From positions 153,561 to 217,560 of the forward strand of contig JAIVFH010000061.1 in assembly GCA_025765595.1 (NCBI GenBank): a stretch of 64,000 nucleotides of DNA, in the 5' to 3' direction. The notes under the pieces were generated by a model that did no database searches, was not told where the DNA came from, and saw nothing but the letters and a program-made list of their open reading frames with translations. Positions within the stretch are counted from its first letter, which is position 1, and each line of letters starts with the position of its first letter. A program made the translations under genes and the position numbers. Below, piece by piece: positions 22,140 through 32,886 of this stretch. This stretch comes from Obelidium mucronatum (taxonomy: Eukaryota; Chytridiomycota; Chytridiomycetes; Chytridiales; Chytriomycetaceae).

Positions 22140-23589
22140 TTAATTGTATTGTACTTCCAAAAAATGTTCATTTCCGTATTTGTGTCGATCGTTCAACCAT
22201 TTATCCACAGGGCTCTTCGCGAGTGAAGAATTATCTATAGCATCTAGCTGATCCTTGGAATCACCAATACCATGATCTGTCTGACGAGGAAGAGAAGAAA
22301 CAGTCCCTCTTCCAACCAAATCATCGTCCCCAAAAACTTCCTCAGCATACATGATCAAAAAAATACAGCTCTCTTTTGAAGTTGAGAATATGCAATACGC
22401 CAAATCGTCTGGTGTCATGGAGTTGAGGTCACTATATTCTGCAACTCGCCCGAGATGTAGGAAGACGTATGCGAAAGTGTGTAAGTGGTGCTGGGATGGT
22501 AATTTATCAGTTAGAAATTTTCGAATTTGGTGAACATTGTCCTCTGTTGGTGGGTCTATATTGCCAGTGTACTGGGCTGTTGTGTTTGGTGAAGGCAGGA
22601 TTAAATAACAAAAGACCAAAAAATGGCTCAAACGCACCATCAATGATAAAATCAAATTCATTCCAGAATCCAAGTGGTATAAAACCATCTTCAACTTTTG
22701 CTAGGAATGCAGTCAGGACCCCCGTAACAACTGCTGCTTCCACATCCTTGAATGTGATAGAGAATCCAGGAGTCGTTGCATCATCCAGAATATCGTAGTC
22801 CCATAAACCAACACCGTCGTTTGTTGCCGAACTGTAACAAATACTTTCTTGCAATGGACTTGTATTGGATCCACTTCTTCCAATCATGGATGTAGCGCTG
22901 GCTGTCCCGGAAGAATCAGAGTTTCGGGGCCCCCCACCAGCCAGAAGCTTGGGATGCATTGTGGTCGTTGAGCTACGTGCAATCCCGATTGCTGCTGATC
23001 CTCGACTGGAAGAGACAGTAGCAGTATTAGGATTAACTGAGCAAGATGCTTCGAACGCTTGACACGCTTCTTTGATACGTTCAGTACTTCCTACGACGCG
23101 ATATAGATCCATACCCCAGATCAAATTGAAATTTTCCAGGTATTCGATGCATTGGATTATGATATTGGGGATGCCGTTCTTTCCTGCTATTCTGGATGCC
23201 TTTTCTATGGTAGTACCGAATAAAACGCCAGCTCTGGGAGCTAGATTCGGTTTAATGAATAAAGGTGTAACTGTCGTCAGTGCTTGTTTTCGGCTAGTGG
23301 AGGGTCTTTTGGGTCTTGGCATAGACTCGGTTTTGTTGGATTGGATTCTTGGGGAATCAGATTTGAAAATAGGTCCATCAATGTCATACGAGTTGCCCAA
23401 ATACTGCTGATGAGCCTTTTCAATTGACAGTTGGCTTTCAGTCGTGCTAATTGCATGAGATGGTGCGGAGAGCTTTTCTTTTTGCTGGTGTGGTCTTTTG
23501 ATGGAAGTTTTAGCCGAGAGCAAGTGTTTTGTATTCATTGGTGTAGCTGGAGTGTGTACCAATGGTTGATTGTGATTGAAACCTAAATT
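22140..23589 (-). CDS. RhoGAP-domain protein
   Basis: Exons seen: 23589-22638 and about 22555-22140 (phase 1). The first exon opens at an acceptor (CCTTCAG), so a short upstream exon with the start codon is missing from this model; the first Met downstream is at MNTKHLL. A Ser/Pro-rich N-terminus is followed by a RhoGAP domain: GVLFGTTIEKA, IPNIIIQCIEYLE, then MDLYRVVGSTERIKE, which contains the arginine finger (normally G-x-F/Y-R-x-x-G), then VVTGVLTAFLAKVEDGFIPL and HLHTFAYVFLHLGRVAEYSDLNSMTPDDLA. A Ser/Asn-rich insertion of about 70 residues interrupts the domain. It would stimulate GTP hydrolysis by Rho/Cdc42-type GTPases. Confidence 0.82.
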
Positions 23590-24073
23590 CTGAAGGGGCA
23601 CTCAATCAATACCAATATTCCATTTTTTGAACAAAATTGAGGTGCTTAAAGGAAGAAAGAATAAAGAATATACGGTGTTTGCCGTCGGTGGATACAGGAA
23701 CGGAGGACTTGAAGGAAGAATACAGAAACAAGCCAAACGCCTTAATCAGAGTAACACCCGCCTTTGGCGGAAAGGCGACCTTCGGGCGGAGCAATGAAAA
23801 ACGTTACTCAAGCGTTTGCGAAGAAAGCCACTTTCGTTGTGTAAAAGATATGGTTGTTTTATGCCTTTTTTTACGCAACACAATGGACTTCCTCCCTTTG
23901 TTTAGGCATCCATTAACTCAAAAAAAAACGAACGATAAGCTGATTGCGATCGATAAGCGCGTATCTCTACAAAGTGCTCCAAGAAAAACCCTACTTTCAA
24001 AGAATTCGGAAAAAGTCATAAAAGCAAAGCATTGAATTCAACAGAAATTCAAGCAAAAGATAAGAAATAGACC

Positions 24074-26927
24074 ATGATGAGCGCAACCACACGGACAGGC
24101 GGAGCATCGGACTCGCAAATCCTGCTGTTTGAGGTATGTGTGTTGTGAACGAGGGAGGTGGAGGAGGGTGGGTGGTCTGACCAAGAAACTTGTAGATTGC
24201 TTGGGAAGTGGCAAACAAGGTTGGCGGTATCTACACTGTGATCAAGACGAAGGTGCCAGTGACTGTGGCCGAGTACGGCGACCGCTACTGCCTGATTGGG
24301 CCGCTGTCGTACAAGGTGAAGTTTGTTGTTTGTTTGCAGCCTTATCTTGTTTTGACTCCTAGCGAACGCCTAACAAAACTCCGAACAAACACAGACGGCG
24401 CACCTCGAAGTCGACCCGATCGCCGACGACGCCATCGAGAGCGAGGCGCTGCGCAAGACGCTCGCCAACCTCAAGCAGCGCGGCATCCGCTACCTGTACG
24501 GCCGCTGGCTGACCGACGGCAACCCGCGCGTGCTGCTGTTTGACGTTGGCAGTGCGCACCACCGCATGAACGAGGTTTCTTTTTTTTTTTTTTGTTTTGT
24601 TGGGGTAATCATACTGATGCAAAACAACACAGTGGAAGGCCGATCTGTGGCAGACAGCAGGCATCCCATCGCCCCCCGATGACCACGAAACAAACGAGGC
24701 CATCGTGTTTGGCTACTTGGTGGCGTGGTTCCTCGGCGAGATCAAACACACCTACGATGCCCTGGTACGCTGTCCCTATGACTCATTCCACCCCCACAGT
24801 CCATTAAAACAAAATACCAATCAATCGATCAAATAGGCCCCTACAGTTGCTCAAAGACCTCACTTGATTGCTCACTTTCATGAATGGCTTGTCGGTGTTG
24901 CTCTTGTTCTCCTCCGAAAGAGAAACTTTGATATTGCCACCGTCTTTACTACCCATGCTACACTTCTTGGAAGATATCTCTGTGCGGGAGATGTCGACTT
25001 TTACAACAATTTGAAATACTTTGATGTCGATGCCGAAGCAGGAAAACGTGGAATTTACCATCGTTATTGTATTGAACGTGCTGCTACTCACTGCGCCGAT
25101 GTGTTTACCACTGTTTCTCATATTACTGCGTATGAGTCCGAATGGTTATTGAAGAGAAAGCCTGGTAAGGATCATTGCCGAAGTGTTATGCCGCAGGCGG
25201 GACTCTTTTTTTTGTCAACCGCCGAAAGCGGCGAATACTCTTATGACTACTGCCGAAGGCGGAGAATATACTTTTACTCTTCCTTTTTTCCCATCTAAAC
25301 AAACTCAAACCACAGATGGAGTTCTTCCAAACGGATTAAACGTGGTCAAATTCAGTGCATTGCATGAATTCCAAAATTTGCATGCAAAGAGCAAGGACAA
25401 GATTACCGAATTTGTCCGTGGTCACTTTTATGGGCACTTGGACTTTGACTTGGACAACACCTTGTACTTTTTCACTGCCGGCAGATATGAATACCGTAAC
25501 AAGGGTGTTGACATGTTTATCGAATCTTTGGCCCGTAAGTAGCTTTTGTTGCCATCGAAGGCGTTTGATTATCCTCTTTTTGACTTCCATATTTTTTTAT
25601 TGCCTTTCAACTGACTTTCACTTTCTTAGGTCTCAACCACCGCTTAAAATCACAAAACTCCAAGACAACGGTTGTTGCATTCATCATCATGCCTGCAAAG
25701 ACACACAGTTACACTGTTGAAGCACTCAAGGGTCAAGCCGTCATGAAGCAACTCCGCGACACTATTAACGAAGTTCAAAACAACATCGGAAAGCGCCTCT
25801 TTGAACAAGCGGCCAAGGGCAAATTCCCAACTGACCCGAAATCCATGATCCTTGATGAAGATCTTGTCCACCTCAAGCGCCGTATCTTTGCATTGAAGCG
25901 TGACAGTCTCCCGCCAATTGTCACCCACAACCTCGTTGACGATGCAACAGACCCGATCCTGAACCAAATTCGAAGCGTTCGTCTCTTCAACGATGAAAGC
26001 GATCGCGTCAAGATTATTTTCCACCCTGAATTCCTGAACAGCAACAACCCAGTCCTTGGAATGGATTACGAAGAGTTTGTCCGTGGTTGTCACTTGGGAG
26101 TCTTCCCTAGTTACTATGAGCCATGGGGCTACACCCCCGGAGAATGCACAGTCATGGGTGTGCCATCGATCACAACAAACCTGTCTGGTTTCGGTTGCTT
26201 CATGGAAGAAATGATTTCGATCCCAAGCGATTACGGTATCTACATTGTGGATCGTCGAATGAAGTCTGTGGATGAGTCGTGTGACCAATTAGCGTCCTAC
26301 ATGGACGACTTCTGCTCCAAAACCCGTCGTCAAAGAATTAACCAACGTAACCGTACTGAACGTCTCTCAGACCTACTAGACTGGAAGCGTATGGGTCTCG
26401 ACTACGTCAAGGCTCGATGGGTTGCTTTGCGTCGCAAGTTCCCTGAATTTGCTGCCGAATTGCAAAGACAGCAAGATTTGGAAGACGGCGAGGAAGTTGA
26501 CTCTGATGATGAAGAAGTAGCAGCGAGACTGCGCGTTCAAATCCCAGAAGGAGAGTTGGGGCACGGATACGAAAGTGACGGTAACCCAATGATCCAAAAC
26601 AGTGGAGATTTGAGCTCGTTGCGGTACAATGCCAAGGTGCCGCGTCCAGCATCGGTCCCGGGAAGCCCGAAACTGTTCAAGTCGTTTGCAACTGCCAACG
26701 ATGATGAAGACGATGAGGAAAAGAGAATCGCTACAAACTCGAACCCAGCTGGTTTGTTTTACGATGCTGGGCCAGATGGATATGACGAAGAGTATTTGCA
26801 GAGTGGAGCTGTTCACGGGAAAGTGGATGTCAACTCTGTGATGGCGAGCTTGAAGGCGATGGGGTTGAAGGGAACTAGCTCTGACTATGCACCACCACAA
26901 CAGAACTCTTCTGTTGGTGATCCATGA
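24074..26927 (+). CDS. GSY: Glycogen synthase, GT3 family
   Basis: Seven exons: 24074-24133, 24196-24315, 24395-24574, 24633-24764, 24837-25164, 25316-25534, 25630-26927; 778 residues. It transfers glucose from UDP-glucose to glycogen (alpha-1,4) in the cytosol. Seen: the N-terminal sugar-nucleotide motif [27 protein letters not shown], the [19 protein letters not shown] domain switch, the E-x7-E catalytic pair in [18 protein letters not shown], and the arginine cluster [16 protein letters not shown] that binds glucose-6-phosphate and phosphates in eukaryotic enzymes. The acidic/Ser-rich C-terminus with [10 protein letters not shown] looks like the regulatory phosphorylation tail. Intron 5 (151 nt) carries three degenerate GGCGG palindromes. 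Exon 3 is GC-rich. Confidence 0.95.
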
Positions 26928-27632
26928 TCTCTTACATCCTTTTTTCTGTGTGGGGGTTTTTTTTTCGTCGGTTTTATTCTATTTTCTATTTTTTTTTGGT
27001 TCATGTTTGATTGTGTGTTTTTTTTTTTGATTTTTATTCTTCCCCCTCACACACTCTCTCATGCGCTTCCTTCGATTTCGAAAGTAACATGCTCTGGAAA
27101 TAACTCTGAAATGAAAGTAAATATTGTGTTTGTTTGTATCTTTTCTTTTTCCAACATTTATTTCGAATTTGCTTGGGCAGAAGAACGTTGGTGCCGACGG
27201 ACGGCGCGTCGCGGCCACACACGGGCGCTCGTCGGCCCGTTTTTTTGTGTGTTTGGAGAAGTGTGAGGAATAATGAAGTGAGAGTTTCAGATTACAAGTG
27301 AATTGTATTGGTATCAGTTTCCGAGTTGCCAACTGTTTTATTCGTTTTTACCTTCAAACTGCGAGGCGCGACAAGAAATGATGAATTGATGATAACGTAA
27401 AATCAAGAGTACTTTTAAAGATCGTCTTGTTTCTGGTGGTTGGAAGAGGGATTTTGTTCTTTCAGAAGTTTTTTACGATGTAATAGGTTCTCGCAATTGT
27501 GTATTTTTATAAACGTCATTATACTCATCGACTCGCATAAATCATGAATGTCTCGGAATTATTCTGTTGGATGTTTTTTTTTGGGAGTCAGCCGAAGCGA
27601 TTGGCTTTTTTTGTGTGTGAATTTTGACTGAT
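26928..27632. other. Intergenic, no gene seen
   Basis: AT-rich 3' flank of glycogen synthase with T-runs. One short GC-rich patch (27180-27245, GGCGCGTCGCGGCC) has no coding or RNA signal I could recognise. Confidence 0.45.
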
Positions 27633-27636
27633 TTAA

Positions 27637-28415
27637 GGTCCGCAGATATTCGAGGTTTTACAGGTTTTCAGAGGTTTTCAAAATATCTTCTGGATTCCAG
27701 AGGTTTTGTGTTTTCTCCGCAGATATAGGTGGCAAATGAAAACCTGGTGTGGACGTGGTTTTGACAGGTTTTTTTCTTGAAACTCAACTGAAAATGACCC
27801 ATACACACCACATCGCTGCTATGATGCAGATGTTTCTGATCCAAAGAGAGTCGGATTTTGAACCTAGTAGTGGGGCTATCAAATGCCCCAGCTTTTTGCC
27901 CCCATGACCCACCCATTTGCCTAACCCACGGAAGATGAGGAGGATGTGATGCAAGCAGTTCGCGAGATCTGATCGCATGCAAACTGCAGAGTTGAGGAAA
28001 CTTGTGTTTTGATCACTCGTCAATGTCAACTCAGAGCAGTTCCTTTCGAATCAAGGCAATAATTGATAGCTCTTGCCCACATACCTTCTCACATCATTGA
28101 GGCTTTATAGTCTTATCCTTCTTTTGATTTTTGTAGCTTGTCTGTGGACGGCTAAGTTCAGTTGGTTCTGCCGTTCTTTCAGACACGGGCGTGCGCTCGC
28201 TGATTGGCGCGTGGGGGAGCCGCGCAAAGACTCGTGTCGCCGCGCCTGTCGATCCGCCAGAGCCCCATGCTGTCCAAGGCGCTGCGGGGTCGACGCGCTG
28301 GTGAAGGCGATCGTGACGTAAAACAAAGCTAAAAAAACCTGACAAAACCTGAGGGCACAGCATTTGCCTCCTTTGCTGAATCTTTTTTAAAAAAAGCGTC
28401 GAATATCTGCGGACC
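27637..28415. mobile_element. Non-autonomous DNA transposon (MITE-like) with TTAA target duplication
   Basis: A perfect 17-bp terminal inverted repeat, GGTCCGCAGATATTCGA at 27637-27653, is repeated inverted at 28399-28415, and each end abuts TTAA (27633-27636 and 28416-28419). Subterminal CAGGTTTT motifs follow inward on both sides, and CCGCAGATAT recurs at 27720. TTAA duplication is the hallmark of the piggyBac superfamily, so the family is an inference from the target site. The 779-bp body has no transposase-like ORF; it contains a GC-rich patch at 28180-28320. Confidence 0.8.
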
Positions 28416-28619
28416 TTAATTTGTTTTTAAATTTGTTTATGGAATCCTCTGCTTTTTGGGTGAGCCAACAACTGTTAAATAGAATGAATTGTTACTGCTA
28501 GGAAACTCGTATGCAAGGGGCGACATAATCTCTTCAAAAATATCATTGACGGGTGTGGCCATTGTTCATCTGTCAGTGTTTTTTGAAACAAAGGAATTTT
28601 GACTCGCAACCGCTTTGCA

Positions 28620-29952
28620 TGCCCAAATACATCGGCAAGTCAACTGCTCGCCAGCAAAGCCTTTCACTTATTTTATTGTATTTTATTATTTTGTAAACTC
28701 AGGATGCTATTCTGGAGAGTTAACACCGTCCGGCAATGATAAATGTTTACCTCCAGCCAACATGACCATCGATACATGTGATAAACACTGCTATGCAAGC
28801 ACCCACTTCATGTTTTACATCAGCTCTAATTTCAATCAAAGTGTGGTTGATTCGTGCTGCACTTGCAGCTCTACCAGAGAACCGCTGTTATACTCTGCAA
28901 AGTTGGTGAACGATAGCTATTGTGGGACTGACTGCAACACCAATATATGCAAGAAAACGCCATATATATATCCTCTGTATTCTGTGGTATCGTCAAATAT
29001 AACAGGCGGTATTCCGATTTCGTTTGTGACAGCCAACGAGTCTCACCCGGTACAACACGACGATCCATACCTCGCACGAGTGCAAATCAGAATAGCTGTG
29101 CTTGTATCATTAGTGGCCCTTGTTTGCATGGGCTTTATCTATTCCACGTACTTTAGTCTTGTCGTTGAGGTGGTGCAATCTGGAAACAAAGTAACATATA
29201 AACAACTCGCGACACCATTCAATGTACAATTGTTTATTATTGGGTTGAGTTTGATTGGAATGCTCTCCGACTTTCTGCATAGTCTCGTTTTTCCGGATAC
29301 TGATTACACGCACTCGAGTATGGGTCAATATATTTGTCTATGTCTGTTTGAGACTCTGTATATCAAGTATAGTTGGGCAAGAAGTAGAAGCGTTGTGGAT
29401 ATTGTTTTACCTCGTTCCGGAAAGATGTTTGGCCGATGCGTGCGAATATCGCCAGTGATATTGGTGCCACAAGTAGTCCCGCCGATTCTACTGTATCTGA
29501 AAATTAATTCTGAGCAAGTGTCACTGAGTTTCCGGGTTCTCCCTATTATTGCTGCAGCTTGTACGGTGCTATTTGATTTATGCTTGTTGGGGGCATTTAC
29601 GGTTTATATCCAAACCTATACGCGAGTAGAGAAATCCGAGCAGATTAGTCCGAGATTTCTGATTATCTCCCATTATGGAGCAGTTTCCTGTATCTGTGGA
29701 GTACTGTCAGTGGTCGTGCTTGGAATCAGTCGAGTGATGGATTATGAAATGCTAGGGAACATGGCTATTGTGGCATATGGGCTTATTGCGTTCGCGTACT
29801 TTGCGTTGGTGGGCATGAAAGTAGCGCTGCATTTTTGGAACAAGAAGGAGATGGCAGAAAAGTCTTTGGTGCAAAGGAAGGCGAAATTGATAGCAACGGC
29901 GTCAGAAACGGACTTGCGGCCTGTATCTGCGATGATTGATATGACGCAGTGA
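28620..29952 (+). CDS. WSC-like extracellular domain fused to a seven-helix membrane protein
   Basis: The main exon runs from about 28704 (acceptor AACTCAG) to 29952. The 5' end is unsettled: an ATG at 28620 joins only through a non-canonical GC donor, so the signal peptide may lie in an unseen upstream exon. The extracellular part starts GCYSGE and has regularly spaced Cys (CLPP, CDKHCY, CCTCSS, CGTDC), like WSC carbohydrate-binding domains. About seven hydrophobic helices follow (IAVLVSLVALVCMGFIYS, FIIGLSLIGMLSDFL and others), then a short cytosolic tail. The membrane part is related to the three tandem genes at 42.6-45.8 kb. Possibly a wall- or surface-sensing receptor; no G-protein-coupling motif is provable by eye. 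Confidence 0.65.
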
Positions 29953-29998
29953 ATTCCTTTCTTTCTTTTTTTTTCTTTTTAGTGTAGTAAATAATAAA

Positions 29999-31536
29999 AT
30001 GAAGCGCCCGCAGCCGTCGCAAAACACGAAAAGCGCCAAGAAACTGAAGGCGTTCGGAAATGTTCTTTTTGTCGAAAGCGAAAGCGACAGCGGCAGCGAC
30101 TCGCCGCCGCAGCCAAGCCGCGACGTTGGCAAAAACAAAAACAAAGTCGCAGAGCCGCAAGCAAGAAAACAAAAGCAAAAGAAGGCCGCAAAGACGGACG
30201 ACGCCAAGGAAGACGACGACGACAGAGTCAGGCGGCGGATGCAAATGGCGGACTTTGCGGACGAAGCGTCGGACGAAGAAGAAGAAGAGTTTGGTGGACA
30301 GTTTGATGGCGGTGATGATGATGATGATGATGATCAAGAGGGCGCTGGACTGGTCGAAGAAGAAGAATTTGATGAAGATGAAGGGGAGGATCAGTTTGCG
30401 GAGCTGGATCAGGAACACAAGGAAGAGGACGAAGAAGAAGTCGACGACGAAACCTTTGAAAAACAAAAGAAAGAACAACTCGTAAGCTTGTGTTGGTGGT
30501 CTTCTGCAATACTGTTGGCGCTGATTGCATAGTTTCCGTTCGTTCTCCACCCCTAGAAATCACTTCAGAAGCAGCTTGCTGATGTTCCATTTGGACAACT
30601 CCTCGAAGTTCAACAGAAAATGGGAACAAAAGAATTTAAAAAGATGCGGAGGGGAATGAATGTTAAAAGGGACGACATCGTGGAGGAGGATGATCCCAAT
30701 GTCATCTATGGGTCTGACAGTGACGACAGCGGTCCAGAAGATTCCAAATCCACAAAAGCTTCAGTGAATTCTACACGCGAAAAGACGGAAATCAAGAAAC
30801 GTGGAAGTAAACACGCGTGAGTGTTTTCGGTTTCTTTTTTTTTCTGACTAGAAAAAAAAAAAAAAAACTTGCAGCCCCGCCGAAACAACATCAAAACGTC
30901 CAGTCTCCCGATTCCGAACTGTCGTGGACCTACCTTCCAAAAAAGAAAAACACCGTGACCCGAGATTCAACAAACTCTCTGGACAATTCAACGAGGGTCT
31001 TTTTAAACGAAGTTATGGATTCATTGAAGAGTATGAAAAGAGCGAAATGGATGAAATGAGGAAAAAAATTGCTAAAACCAAGGATGTCGATGAGAAGACT
31101 TCACTGGAGAAGGAATTGCAAAAGAGGGTTCGTTTTATATTCTAAATACGGTGTTTTTTTGTGTGGTATCTTAATTGCTTCTTTACTTCTTCACGACAGA
31201 TGTCAAAGAGAATCAACAAGGAGCGGGAAGAGAAGCAAAAGAATATCCAAAGACAGTGGAAAAAGTCGGAGATGGAAGCTGTCAAATCCGGAAAGAAGGC
31301 CTTCTACCTCAAAAAGAGTATGTTATTTCTTTCTCTCGCCCATTTTCCCCATCGTACTAACTGACACTCGCTACCCCCTACCTACCACAGGCGACAAGGA
31401 AAAACTCGCGCTGTACGAGCAATACAAGAAACTCGGAGAAGGAAACAACTCCAACAGCGTCGACAAGTTTTTGGAAAAGAGGAGAAAGAAGAACTCTGCC
31501 AGCGAAAAGAGATTCCTTCCAAATGCCCGGCGATGA
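29999..31536 (+). CDS. RRP36: rRNA-processing protein RRP36
   Basis: Five exons: 29999-30481, 30557-30816, 30875-31127, 31200-31317, 31391-31536; 419 residues. Known role: 90S pre-ribosome component needed for early cleavages (A0-A2) of 18S pre-rRNA in the nucleolus. Seen: a highly acidic N-terminal half with polyaspartate/glutamate runs, then the conserved core PFGQLLEVQQKMGTKEFKK, KHRDPRFNKLSGQFNEGLFK, YGFIEEYEKSEMDEMRKKI, and the basic C-terminus GKKAFYLKKS...FLEKRRKKN...ERRFLP-type (here EKRFLPNARR), characteristic of the family. The start lies 47 bp after the stop of the preceding gene, on the same strand. Confidence 0.93.
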
Positions 31537-31778
31537 TTTTGCTGCTGCTCTTCTACTGATAATAAACACGCTGCATTATTTGTTTCATTTCATAGTTTAC
31601 TTCTTTTTCAGAAATATCCTATCGTGAATTCCAAGGTATGTTGGAAGAGTTGAGAATTGTTGTGGATGAGTCATATTCACTTGAAGAATAATAAATACAG
31701 CAAGGTTTATTACAGATGAAAGCAAAATAATTAAAGAATAGAAAACAGAAACGAAAGAGAAACGATTTTTTTTTGCTT

Positions 31779-32685
31779 TCAGCTCTTGTGGAACATTTTA
31801 TGGAATCCCCGTGATTGCTGTTGTTGTTGTTGCTGTTGTGCTTGTGGGGGATAGCTTGGTTCCGCCGACATCATTGGAGGTTGAGCTGGAGGGAACAAGG
31901 TCAAACACCATTTGCATTTCCAAGCCTTGATGTGACAATGTTCTTGGCACGCTTCACAAACTTTAGTGGTTTCCTCTTCCTGTTTCTTGGTAATCTTAAG
32001 GAACGTGTTTGTATATATTTGGACAACTAGGAACATTGCCATTGCAACGAGGAGAAAGTTGATTACTGTTTGGATAAAGTTTCCGTAGTTCCAAGTTGCC
32101 TGTGATTAATGGGTTGTTTACAATTAATTTCACTTTCATTTTCAAAAATGAAATTCCATACTTACAGCACCATCGGTGGCAGCTTGCAGTACCGTTCCGT
32201 ATGGATGATTTGTCCCTCGTTTGCATGCCAGAGTTGCGTTTGCGGCGCAGTGGATGACCAGAAACAAGTTTGCCAAGTTTCTCTGCGTAGCCAGACCAAT
32301 GACGGGGGTAATCAGGTCGTTCTGTGTGTTTGACTTAGAAAACGCAGACAAAGAGAAAAAGAAAAAGAAAAGAAAAGAAAGAAAGATGACTCACTACGAA
32401 GCTGTTCACAATCGCCGTAAACGCAGCGCCGACGACGATTCCGACCGCCAAGTCGACGACGTTACCGCGGTTGACGAACGCCGCAAACGCCTCGCCGACG
32501 GACAGCGACGCGCGCAGCGTCTTCGCCACGCCGCGCTTGACGCCGTGCTGCAGCTGCTTGAAGTCCGGCGACGCGCGCCCGCCGCCGTGGCTCGCCGGCG
32601 CCGCTTCGTACGCCGTCTGGCGCGAGTCGGACCGCGGCCCGTATGCGTCGGCGCGAAGCGGCTGCGGGTGGTGCTCGCTGCTCAT
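31779..32685 (-). CDS. mscL: MscL-type mechanosensitive channel with zinc-ribbon tail (copy 2)
   Basis: Three exons, 32685-32395, 32321-32166, 32099-31779; 255 residues. Helix 1 region FAAFVNRGNVVDLAVGIVVG is followed by AFTAIVNSFVNDLITPVIGL, a loop with two Cys, and helix 2 NFIQTVINFLLVAMAMFLVV. The tail has CEACQEHCHIKAWKCKWC (CxxC-x10-CxxC) followed by a Pro/Gln-rich end with polyglutamine. The C-terminal FHKMFHK matches copy 1. The N-terminal 55 residues are hydrophilic and GC-rich at the DNA level. The intron before WNYGNF is at the same place as the microexon region in copy 1, so copies 1 and 2 are close sisters. Confidence 0.9.
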
Positions 32686-32886
32686 TCGTTTGTTGCGTGA
32701 AAGTCTGGCGGAAAATGAACTCGGGTTGGCTCTTATAAAAGATTTGTCGAGAAAAATTTCATGAGTTCCCAATTCATTGGTTCAAAACAAACAAGGTGAT
32801 AATAAATGAAATTGCTTGAAATCTTGCTGTGACGCAATATAGTGATACTTCTTCTTTCATTCATTTCTTTCTTTGTTTCTAGGGTA

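Noticed and set aside
26979..27332. Lys/Arg-rich ORF downstream of glycogen synthase
   Set aside because: Low-complexity antisense of T-rich 3' flank; no ATG context, motif or splice signals.
28073..28321. Protein-coding gene inside the TTAA element
   Set aside because: A short arginine-rich ORF with no start context, domain or splice partner; better explained as non-coding element body.
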